From Winogradskyella endarachnes (lineage in GTDB: Bacteria; Bacteroidota; Bacteroidia; Flavobacteriales; Flavobacteriaceae): 64,000 nt of DNA. Every line of letters starts with the position of its first letter. Position 1 is the first letter of the stretch. Positions 51,833 to 61,128 of this stretch are shown in pieces. Under the pieces are notes generated by a model, which saw nothing but the letters and a program-made list of their open reading frames with translations, made no database searches and had not been told where the DNA came from. The stretch covers positions 186,001-250,000 of the forward strand of contig NZ_WOWS01000001.1 in NCBI RefSeq assembly GCF_009741275.1, given 5' to 3'. Position numbers and translations under genes: made by a program.

Positions 51833-52816
51833 TTATCTGTAGTAACTCTGACTAGTTCCTTTTGTACAAGCACAATTACTAATACCTTGAAATAAGTCTA
51901 AACCGATAGTTACCATATGTGTACCTGTATTATAACCAGATAAATCATTAAAGGTAAACTGGTAAGCATAACCAAAATAAAAGTTATTATATGTTATACC
52001 TGCCATCGGTCCTAAATTTAAAGGTTTAAAGAACTGGTCATTTAAATAACGATAGGAGGCACCAATAAAGTAATAATCTCCTAATCTATTGAATTTTCTA
52101 TACTTAAAATTAATATCTGTACTAGATCGTTTATCACTATCAAAAAACTGAAAAAATACAGAAGGTTCATATTCTACATCTTTATTATTTTTACTTTTTA
52201 TAACAAGACCTGAATAGATTTGGTAGTTTAACAAACGACTTGGCTCTAGACCAATATAATCATCAGTATCTTTTTTAAGAAAGTTGTTGGCATTAGCACT
52301 TAAGTAAAATGCTTTATAACGATATAAAAAACCAGCATCAAAATTATTATTAGATATAGAACGATCATCTGTAATGGATGGATCTATAATAGGGATGTCG
52401 TACGTGGTATTAAAGTTTTCAATATCTATCCTAAAACTATTAATGTTATAAGACAATCCAAAAGATAAATATTGTTTGGATTTATAATCTAATATTAAAT
52501 GGTGTGCAAAAGAAAATTTTACACCTTTTTGTCTTGTATTACCATTTTTATCATTGTAAGCACTTATACCAACACCTGTACTATTGGCAATTCTAAAATC
52601 TGCATATAGTGATTGATTATCTGGAGCATTTTTAATACCTACCCATTGTGTTAATCCGTTAACTCTAATTTTTAAGTTATCACCAATCCCAGCATAGGTT
52701 GGTGATATTACAAAATTGTTTTCAGATAAATACTGCGTAAATACAGGTAGGTTTAACTCTTGGCCATAGCTTTGTGCAAAGACCAGAAAAAGAATATATA
52801 GGGCTAATTTTTTCAT
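51833..52816 (-). CDS. PorP/SprF-family outer membrane protein
   Basis: This 327-residue protein has a Sec signal (1-18, ending SYGQ) and a beta-barrel body. PorP/SprF hallmarks are PVFTQYLSENNFVISPTYAG near residue 25, QWVGIKNAPDNQSLYADF near 57, and a C-terminal GYAYQFTFNDLSGYNTGTHMVTIG. SprF is needed to secrete the SprB adhesin through the T9SS. It lies 26 nt downstream of the giant SprB-like gene in the same operon, so it is probably that protein's dedicated partner. Two late cysteines (NCAC) are unusual. It is the last gene of the operon. Confidence 0.9.
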   Translation of the reverse strand: MKKLALYILFLVFAQSYGQELNLPVFTQYLSENNFVISPTYAGIGDNLKIRVNGLTQWVGIKNAPDNQSLYADFRIANSTGVGISAYNDKNGNTRQKGVKFSFAHHLILDYKSKQYLSFGLSYNINSFRIDIENFNTTYDIPIIDPSITDDRSISNNNFDAGFLYRYKAFYLSANANNFLKKDTDDYIGLEPSRLLNYQIYSGLVIKSKNNKDVEYEPSVFFQFFDSDKRSSTDINFKYRKFNRLGDYYFIGASYRYLNDQFFKPLNLGPMAGITYNNFYFGYAYQFTFNDLSGYNTGTHMVTIGLDLFQGISNCACTKGTSQSYYR

Positions 52817-52842
52817 AATGTTATCTTTTTTATTCTTTGCTA

Positions 52843-55800
52843 TTATCTATATAGTGTAAAGTGTCCAACAAAATCTTTATCGTGAGTGGAGTCGTTAGTT
52901 TTTACAACAAACCAATAATCTCCAGTAGGAAGTTCTCTTCCTTTATACTTACCATCCCAAGCTTCACCAACATGATATTCTGCTATTTTACGTCCATAGC
53001 GATCAAATATATCAAAGGTTAGATTAGGATAGTTTTCTGTGCATCCTGGTGCCCATGTATCGTAGTTACCATCACCATCTGGTGTAAACCAGTTAGGGAT
53101 ACAGATATCTTCAAATTCCAATTCAATAGAAGCTATTGCATAACAACCAGCGCTATCGGTTACAATAACCTCGTAAGTGCCAGATTCTGTTATTATATAT
53201 GAATTTTGCGTACCATAATCTTCACCATTCATAGTAAATTGGTAACCACCTTCACCACCAGCAGCAACAGCAATAAATTCATTTAATTCCCCTTCTTCTA
53301 AAGTTAAAGTAATTGGGTCTGTAGCTTCTATATCAAACAACTCAGTAGTTTGAACACAACCATTGGTATGTCTTACTTCAATAAAATAATCTGTTCCAAC
53401 AGGTACATTTATAAATTTATCACTCTCTTGGTATGGACCTCCATTTAACGAATAATCTAGCTGAGTTAAATCTGTTATAGATTCATCTACCATTACTGTA
53501 ACAACATTGCCTTGAGTATTATCCTCGCAAATATTTTCTATAATTATTTCTGGTAATATTGTTACTGATTCTGGGAAGGTAATATTCCATTGTGACTCAC
53601 ATCCTTCAGCATCACGAACATACACAGTATGATCTCCGCCAGGTAGATTTGTAAAATCAAATTCATTTTGAGAAGAATTACCAACAGTATAAACACCTTC
53701 ATAATCGTCTAAACTTACGCTGTATGGTAATGTACCTCCTGAAATACTAATACTAAATTCTCCATCTTCGTCACCACTACATACTTCTGGGAATAGTGAA
53801 TCTGGAACAATGCTTAATATAACAGGTGCAGGTTCTAAAATTGTAAAGCTAAAACTTAAGAAACATCCCAATTCATCTTGTACAATTAAGTCGTAAGCTC
53901 CTGGTTCTAAATTTTCTATCAAATTATTGTCAAAAAACTGATTTAACTGAGGTGAAATAGCATACTTAATGACTCCTGTACCACCAGTTGCTGTGATTTC
54001 TACACTACCGTTGTTATTTCCGGCACAAGTTATATTGTTAACTATTAATGTTGCATCTAAAGGTGCATCAGGTTCAGTGATACTAATCATTTCTGATGTA
54101 GCGACACAATCTCCACTCTCTACTAATACTGTATAATCGCCAGCGTAAAGTTCTGTAAAATATCCTGGCGTATTCTGTGTAGCCGTAACAGGATTTCCTG
54201 AAGCATCTTGTAATGTATACGTGTAATTTCCTAAACCTCCAATTGCTGTTGCCGAAATTGTTCCGTTATTATCTCCTGCACAATTGATTGTAGGATTAGT
54301 AGACTCTAACGATACTGTTAATGTTGGTAAAGGTTCTACTGTAATTTCATTAGACACATTAGTTTCACATCCATTTGCATCTCTTACATAGTAAGAATAT
54401 GTACCATCTGGCACAGAGAATGTTGTTGATGATGTAAATGTTCCAATAATTGGACTAAATGAAGCATTAGCACTATAAGAATAAATTCCAGTTCCGCCAG
54501 TTGCGCTTAATGTTAATGTAGATTCTGTTAAACAGGTTTGTGTCGTTGTTCTCACTAAATTAGCAACAACAGGTGTTGGTTCTGAAATTACAATATCTAC
54601 TGATGTTAATTCACAATCGTATCCATCTGTAATTACTACAAAATAAGTTCCAGGTCCTAAGTTTTCAAAAACATTCGAAGTTTGTGGTCCAGATACACTA
54701 GGAGTTGGTAAAACAGTGTTTAAAGTATAAGAATAATTAGATTCTTGTCCTCCAGTTACATTAGTGATAGTGATACTTGCATCTTGATCACCAAAACAAG
54801 ATAACATTGTTGTGCTAGGCGTAAAGGTAGCAGTAATTGGGTCAGGTGTTTCTAAAATAATTGATTCCGAAACAATACAACCACCTGAATCTCTTACATT
54901 AACAACATAAGTTCCTGCAGAAAGGTCTGTAAATGTTCCATTTTCAGAATAGGCAACAGTTGCATCACCTGTTAATTCGTATTCTAAATCTCCCCAACCA
55001 CCAGACGCAATTGCAGTAATTGTTCCTTGGTTATCATTACATGTTACATCTGATGTTTCAGTAATATTTAATGTTAATGGTGCAGCAGGTGATGTTATAA
55101 TAACGTTAGATGTTGCAGAACAGAATGGGAAATCAGTTTCTGTAATAACTACAGAGAATGTGCCAGCTTCCATACCAGATACGGTAAGAGGATTTGTAGA
55201 GGTATTAGCACTAATTGCTCCAGTTACAGAATTACCTGTAGTATCAAAAACTTGGTATGTATAGTTTCCGGTATAGTTTTCAATATTAATATCAAAAGAA
55301 CCAGAGTTATCTCCAAAACACGTAACTGAAGTCGGTGTTAATGTAAACGTTGGCGCAATAGCTTCTGATAAGGTTACAGAAACTTCTTCAGTACATAAGG
55401 TTAGTGCATCTGTTATTGTTATTGTATAAGTACCTGAAGGTACACCAGAAAACACATTACCTGTTAAAGTTATAGATGATGGGTTAGGAGCAATGCTATA
55501 AGTATATGATCCAGATCCACCATTACCAGTTACTGTAATTTCTCCGTCATCATTATTACAAGACGGTAAAGCTGTAATTTCTGGAGTAATTAAAATTGGA
55601 GCTTGGATATCTAAGTTTACGATATTACCACAACCGTTAACATCTTTAACTTCTACAGAATGAGAACCAGAGTATAAGTTAGTTAATGTAAATGGAAAAG
55701 TTTGTGTTTGAAAAGCACCTCCATTTATACTTACGGTATATGGTGGCATACCGGCTGTATCTAAAGTTACATCAATTTCAAATTCACCTTCGGCTACTGT

Positions 55801-58800
55801 ACATTGGTTAGTGTTTACTGCTGCAATAACAGGTGTTGGATCCATGTCTAATACTTGAACAGGACTAGTAACAATACAATTATAAGCATCAATTACGTGT
55901 ACATAATAACTACCTGCATCTTCATTGAATGTACTTGCAGAACTCCATGCTGTATCTGAAGCTAAAGGCGCAGTAGATGACGTTGTAATTTGATATCTAT
56001 AAGGCGAAGTTCCATTTGAAGCAATAGCACTTATAACACCAGAGTTTGGATTACAATTAGCATTTTGATCTATTGAAACTACTAATTCTAAAGCAAAAGC
56101 AGATTCTGTAATATTGAAAGGTGCTGTAACAATACCACAACCAGAATTTGGACCAGATGTTTCACTTATTGAAACAAAATAATTTCCAAATGGTAATGGT
56201 CCTAAATCAGTCACGGTTAAGGAACCATTAGCAGGTACAGATCCAGAGCCCACTATTCCAGTAGAATTTAATGATAATGAATCAAATATTTCATAATTAA
56301 CATTAACATCACTTGTATAAATACTGTTAACTGTAAATGTAACGTTTCCATCAGCACTGCCAGTACATGTTATGTTATTAGAACTAAAAGCTGAAGTAGT
56401 TAAGGTTGAATTTGTTGGTACTGCAATAGTAGATGGTTCATAATAACTACAATTTGTTGATTGATCGTAAACAATAAATGTATAAAGTACATCAGGCATT
56501 AAACCAGTAAATGTTGCAGATTGACTTCCAGGAGCATCTTCTGCTAACCAAGTACCTGTTGGATAAACTGTAGAAGGACCTTCATATATAGCAAAGTAGA
56601 AAGGACCAGAACTACTTAGTGTAGACCCAACACTTACCTCAGCTTCACCACCTGTTAAACAGTCTGTTGTAGTACTAATATTAATATCTAAATCAGTAGG
56701 AGGAGAGGCTACTAAAACGTCTTGTACCAATACAGAACATCCGTTAGCATCTACAACATTAATTTCGTATAGACCAAAGTCAACAACATCAAAACTTACA
56801 GAGGTTGTTCCTGCATTATTTAATTCTGAATTAGAATAACCATTGGTACCAGTTACAAAATAGTTATATGGTGACGTACCACCAACTACTGAGTTTATAA
56901 TTACTGAACCTTGAGAAATTCCACTAGTATCACAAGTGATATCTATAGCATCATAATCTACAAGTATAGCATCTGGCTCATCAATAATAATAGTTTCGGT
57001 TACTGTACAAGATTTAGCATCTGTAATTGTAATTGTATAAGTTCCGGCAGGTAAGCTAGATGTTTGCGTCCCATAATCTGTTCCTGTTGTATCGTTATTT
57101 ACATTGGTTACATATGGAGGTGTACCAACACTAGTATCTATTGTAATATCAATAGCACCATTAGTATCACCATTACATAAAATTGGTTGTGTTTGTACAA
57201 CAACACTTAATTCTGGTAACGATACTGGGTCAACAGTAATTACAGATGATTCTGCAATACAACCATTAGCATCTGTAATTTGAAATTGATATGTACCATC
57301 ATTAGCAGCAGCATAATTGAAAGGTGTACCTGTAGCTCCTAAATCAGTATAAGCTGCGCCGTTAAACGAAACTGCATAAGTATAAGGCGAAGGCCCTGTA
57401 ATTGTTCCGGTTATAACAGCATCTGGAGAGGTAGTACAGTCTAAGTCTTTTGTTAATACAACAGCCAAAGTTGGAACAGGAATTGGGTCTACAGTATAAG
57501 TTTCTGAATAAACACAATCATTTTCATCTTTAACTTGAAATGTATATGTGCCTGGTTCTAAATTAGCAAAACTTGTTGATGTTTGATAAGGTGTTGCATC
57601 TGAAACTGGTGCTGTGATTTGATATTCTAAAGTACCAATTCCTCCAGTTACACCAGTAATTGTAATTGTTGATGTATTTGTAGGACACGTAATAGCAGTA
57701 TGATCAAAAGTTAAATCAGTAGGAGGATTTAATGCTGCAATAGTAATTTCATTGGTTGCAGACGTACAACCGTTGTCATCTTGTACTATTATAGTGTAAG
57801 TTCCTTGAGATAAATCATTAAATATATTACTCGTTTGAAAGTTAACACCATCTATACTGTAAGTGTAAGGTGCATCACCACCTGTAACGTTTGTTACCGT
57901 TATAGTTCCATTATCTAAACATGTTAGTGGAGCAGTAAGATCAGCTGTTCCTACTATTGATGCACCAGAATTAATAACTATAGTTTCTGGAGTAGTAGTA
58001 CATTCTGCAGTGCCTGATGTGTATTGTAATACAACATCATAAGAACCATCTGATAGACCTGTAAATGTATTTGAGTTTTGATACGTTGTGCCACCATCAA
58101 TACTGTAAAGTATAGTGCTTCCATTAGCATTTGTTAGATTTACAGTTATGGTTCCAGTATTGCCATCATCTTCACATGTTATATCTGTTTTTGTAACATT
58201 GTACTCTGGTTCTGCAATAGCATCTACATTAATAGATACAGTTGTACTACAATTGTTAGCATCCACAACTTCTACATTATAAGTACCAGCTGAAGATACT
58301 ATGATATCTGAAGTTGACTGAAAATCTGTGCTACCATTTACAAAGTAGTAATATGGAGATGTTCCACCAACTGGATAAACTGTTACAACACCGTCCTCAC
58401 AAGATAGAGGTGTAGTTAAGGCTATTGTAGCAGTCAATAAAGCAGGCTCAACTATTTCAATTTCTTCTGAAACAACACAACCATTTTCAGATTCAATAGT
58501 TGCTGTATATGTTCCAGCATTTAAATTTTCAAATGTATAGTTATTGTCTACAATAGGACCAATGCTATTCACTAAAGTTCCAGATTGAGTTAAAGTAAAT
58601 GAATACTGAGGGTCAGCATCATTAGCAGCCAAATTAATACTTCCTTTATCGCCATGACAAAGAGGTTGGGTTACCGTTGTAGAGGCTGTAAATTCTCTAT
58701 CTCTAATTAGAACATCTGGTACTGTAAATATACAAGGATTAGTGTCTACGCCAATTTGTCTAATATAAATAGTATAAGTACCAGCTGTATTAATTGAAAA

Positions 58801-61056
58801 GATATTGCTAGATTGAAAATTTGTATTATCTAAACTATACTCGTAACCAGAAGGTACATCGTTAACTGTAATACTTCCGTCTGTTGTACATATTATGTCT
58901 GTTGCATTTACGGTTGGACTTAATAAATTTTCATAGACATTAAAATAAAATTGAACAAAACAACCACCAGGATAATTGATAGTAATTCTGTACTGACCAG
59001 CTGTATCGGCAACAAAATTTGAATTTGTACCTACTGAGTTCCAAGTACAACTTGGTTCTTCATTAGCACAGTCAATATCTGTTACGGCAGCACAACTAGT
59101 TTCGTCTAATTTTTCCCAAATAATAGAAGTTGAGTCTGAAATGTTAGTTTGAATATCTCTAAAGTCGTTTGCACCACATAAAAATATATTAGGCAATTCT
59201 TTTCCGTTGTTAGGACATATAACAACTTCGTCTGCGTAAGGAATTACTGGGTTTGTTGTATTATTTCCAAATAACTCAACATTAAAACGTTGAACAATTG
59301 ATTGACATGGTGCAATTGCTGTATTATAAGAATAATATGATCCTGTTTCAGTAACTGTTATAGACTGGCCTGTTCCAATAACAGGTGTGCCTGTAGGACT
59401 TGTAGACCATGCATAAGTATCATAACCATTAGCAGCTGTTAATTCTACACTTTCACCACAGAGTACAATATCCTCTTGGAATCCACAATCTAAATCTGCT
59501 AAGAAATTAGTGGCTTGTGGCGTAATTAAACAGCCTGTGTTAGAACTTAAACTTGGATCATCTGTAATAGTGAAGTCTGGGTTAATAGTACCTTGGTAAG
59601 ATGCAAAAGCTTGATTTTGGATAAGGTTAGAACATGCTTCAAGTAATTCTGAACAATTATCTACAACTTGTGCTTCAATTCTTATTTCTAAAACAGGATC
59701 ATTTTGTTCTACAACTGAATCATCAATATCAAAAATTAATTCTCTTGTAACAGGATTATAACTAGATGCCGTAACACCAGGAGGTAATACTAAATCTGTT
59801 GGATGGTTATAAACGATGTTTACAGGAAGAATATCTCTAATTTGAAAATTAGTAGCATCATCATTTCCTGTATTTTGAAAACCAATAACATAATTTAAAG
59901 GAGCACCTAAATTTACTAACTGATCACCTATATTGTTTCCAAATTCATCTTCAACAATTTTTGTGAGTACAATATTTGGAGCTATAATTTCAATGGCGAA
60001 TGCACTGAAATAATAATAGTATATATCTAAGTTACTACCAAGGCTAATATTAGCAGAAGTTGCATTATTAGCAATTAATGAGTTGCCAGGATTCGGAATA
60101 TTAATAATTCCGGCATCAAAACCAAGTGTATTAGAACTGTTTGGATTTCTTGTTGTGAATAATTGAGAAGTATTAGTTAATGGATCTATATCTGAAACCG
60201 TACTATTAAAAAAGTTATTTGCGGGACGAATGGTGTTTCCGCCATTATCGGTTACACTTATTGTGGTTCCATTAAGTCTTAAATAATCACCAGTCCATCT
60301 TCGGTCACCTTCAATTGTACTAAAAGCAAATTTTGCTCTAACAGGACCAGTTGGTATAGTGTTAAATCCACTTACAGGAAATGTTTCATTTATAGTACTG
60401 GTAATTTTTGTAAAACCGTCAAATGAAGTGATGTATTTACTTGGTAATAAAGGGTCTTCATAAATTACAAATAAGGACCAACCTGCAGAAAGTCCTTCAG
60501 AATTTGGCTTTGGACCAACTAAACTAGAAATGTTTGCAACTGTGTAAGTACCTTCTGGATCGGCTAAAGCTGTTAGCATATCTGTTACATCATGGTAATA
60601 TGCATATGTATTAGACTGACTATTATTTGCAGCATTTTGGTAATATATTTCAGTACCTGTTATATCTACATAAGATCCACCTGGAACTTTGAATTTTACA
60701 TCTGAAATTGGATCATCACCGTCTACAACTGCACTCCAATATAAACCTGCATATACAATTTGATAACAACTTAAGTCGCTTGGTATATCTAGATCGGCAC
60801 TACTGGAATTAAACGTACTTGCATCGCCATCGATATCTACATAAACGGCAGCATTGACTTGATCATTGGCATTGGTTCCGTTATATGGATTAGAAGCATG
60901 TAATCCCACATTACTGTTTCCAATTAATAACATGTCTCCTTTTATGGCTTCATCATACCTAGGAGAAAAAGGTACAAGGTTTTGTGATACGGCGTGCTGT
61001 CCTAAAAGCAGCAATAGAATTATGAGGGTTATTCTCGAAAAAGTAGGTTTTTTCAT
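52843..61056 (-). CDS. Giant T9SS-secreted SprB-like adhesin
   Basis: This 2737-residue protein has a Sec signal (1-24), a unique N-terminal region (about 25-360), a DUF11-like domain near 362-470 and an Ig-like part. About 22 SprB-type repeats of roughly 85 residues follow from about 725 to 2560. Each begins with a cysteine motif such as VTCFGDNSGSFDI or ITCAGNNNGSVEI and ends in a GG-PY-Y stretch. The C-terminus (about 2640-2737) is a type B gliding-motility sorting domain with WFTPDGDGNYDTWAPGC. SprB moves on the cell surface during gliding. It is flanked by two PorP/SprF genes. A role in adhesion or gliding is well supported by family. Confidence 0.92.
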   Translation of the reverse strand: MKKPTFSRITLIILLLLLGQHAVSQNLVPFSPRYDEAIKGDMLLIGNSNVGLHASNPYNGTNANDQVNAAVYVDIDGDASTFNSSSADLDIPSDLSCYQIVYAGLYWSAVVDGDDPISDVKFKVPGGSYVDITGTEIYYQNAANNSQSNTYAYYHDVTDMLTALADPEGTYTVANISSLVGPKPNSEGLSAGWSLFVIYEDPLLPSKYITSFDGFTKITSTINETFPVSGFNTIPTGPVRAKFAFSTIEGDRRWTGDYLRLNGTTISVTDNGGNTIRPANNFFNSTVSDIDPLTNTSQLFTTRNPNSSNTLGFDAGIINIPNPGNSLIANNATSANISLGSNLDIYYYYFSAFAIEIIAPNIVLTKIVEDEFGNNIGDQLVNLGAPLNYVIGFQNTGNDDATNFQIRDILPVNIVYNHPTDLVLPPGVTASSYNPVTRELIFDIDDSVVEQNDPVLEIRIEAQVVDNCSELLEACSNLIQNQAFASYQGTINPDFTITDDPSLSSNTGCLITPQATNFLADLDCGFQEDIVLCGESVELTAANGYDTYAWSTSPTGTPVIGTGQSITVTETGSYYSYNTAIAPCQSIVQRFNVELFGNNTTNPVIPYADEVVICPNNGKELPNIFLCGANDFRDIQTNISDSTSIIWEKLDETSCAAVTDIDCANEEPSCTWNSVGTNSNFVADTAGQYRITINYPGGCFVQFYFNVYENLLSPTVNATDIICTTDGSITVNDVPSGYEYSLDNTNFQSSNIFSINTAGTYTIYIRQIGVDTNPCIFTVPDVLIRDREFTASTTVTQPLCHGDKGSINLAANDADPQYSFTLTQSGTLVNSIGPIVDNNYTFENLNAGTYTATIESENGCVVSEEIEIVEPALLTATIALTTPLSCEDGVVTVYPVGGTSPYYYFVNGSTDFQSTSDIIVSSAGTYNVEVVDANNCSTTVSINVDAIAEPEYNVTKTDITCEDDGNTGTITVNLTNANGSTILYSIDGGTTYQNSNTFTGLSDGSYDVVLQYTSGTAECTTTPETIVINSGASIVGTADLTAPLTCLDNGTITVTNVTGGDAPYTYSIDGVNFQTSNIFNDLSQGTYTIIVQDDNGCTSATNEITIAALNPPTDLTFDHTAITCPTNTSTITITGVTGGIGTLEYQITAPVSDATPYQTSTSFANLEPGTYTFQVKDENDCVYSETYTVDPIPVPTLAVVLTKDLDCTTSPDAVITGTITGPSPYTYAVSFNGAAYTDLGATGTPFNYAAANDGTYQFQITDANGCIAESSVITVDPVSLPELSVVVQTQPILCNGDTNGAIDITIDTSVGTPPYVTNVNNDTTGTDYGTQTSSLPAGTYTITITDAKSCTVTETIIIDEPDAILVDYDAIDITCDTSGISQGSVIINSVVGGTSPYNYFVTGTNGYSNSELNNAGTTSVSFDVVDFGLYEINVVDANGCSVLVQDVLVASPPTDLDINISTTTDCLTGGEAEVSVGSTLSSSGPFYFAIYEGPSTVYPTGTWLAEDAPGSQSATFTGLMPDVLYTFIVYDQSTNCSYYEPSTIAVPTNSTLTTSAFSSNNITCTGSADGNVTFTVNSIYTSDVNVNYEIFDSLSLNSTGIVGSGSVPANGSLTVTDLGPLPFGNYFVSISETSGPNSGCGIVTAPFNITESAFALELVVSIDQNANCNPNSGVISAIASNGTSPYRYQITTSSTAPLASDTAWSSASTFNEDAGSYYVHVIDAYNCIVTSPVQVLDMDPTPVIAAVNTNQCTVAEGEFEIDVTLDTAGMPPYTVSINGGAFQTQTFPFTLTNLYSGSHSVEVKDVNGCGNIVNLDIQAPILITPEITALPSCNNDDGEITVTGNGGSGSYTYSIAPNPSSITLTGNVFSGVPSGTYTITITDALTLCTEEVSVTLSEAIAPTFTLTPTSVTCFGDNSGSFDINIENYTGNYTYQVFDTTGNSVTGAISANTSTNPLTVSGMEAGTFSVVITETDFPFCSATSNVIITSPAAPLTLNITETSDVTCNDNQGTITAIASGGWGDLEYELTGDATVAYSENGTFTDLSAGTYVVNVRDSGGCIVSESIILETPDPITATFTPSTTMLSCFGDQDASITITNVTGGQESNYSYTLNTVLPTPSVSGPQTSNVFENLGPGTYFVVITDGYDCELTSVDIVISEPTPVVANLVRTTTQTCLTESTLTLSATGGTGIYSYSANASFSPIIGTFTSSTTFSVPDGTYSYYVRDANGCETNVSNEITVEPLPTLTVSLESTNPTINCAGDNNGTISATAIGGLGNYTYTLQDASGNPVTATQNTPGYFTELYAGDYTVLVESGDCVATSEMISITEPDAPLDATLIVNNITCAGNNNGSVEITATGGTGVIKYAISPQLNQFFDNNLIENLEPGAYDLIVQDELGCFLSFSFTILEPAPVILSIVPDSLFPEVCSGDEDGEFSISISGGTLPYSVSLDDYEGVYTVGNSSQNEFDFTNLPGGDHTVYVRDAEGCESQWNITFPESVTILPEIIIENICEDNTQGNVVTVMVDESITDLTQLDYSLNGGPYQESDKFINVPVGTDYFIEVRHTNGCVQTTELFDIEATDPITLTLEEGELNEFIAVAAGGEGGYQFTMNGEDYGTQNSYIITESGTYEVIVTDSAGCYAIASIELEFEDICIPNWFTPDGDGNYDTWAPGCTENYPNLTFDIFDRYGRKIAEYHVGEAWDGKYKGRELPTGDYWFVVKTNDSTHDKDFVGHFTLYR

Positions 61057-61128
61057 GGTGTAGGTTTTTTATGTTTCCATCATAATCTTTGGGGGCAAAA
61101 GATTACTTAAAAAACGGCTTAACTTCTA

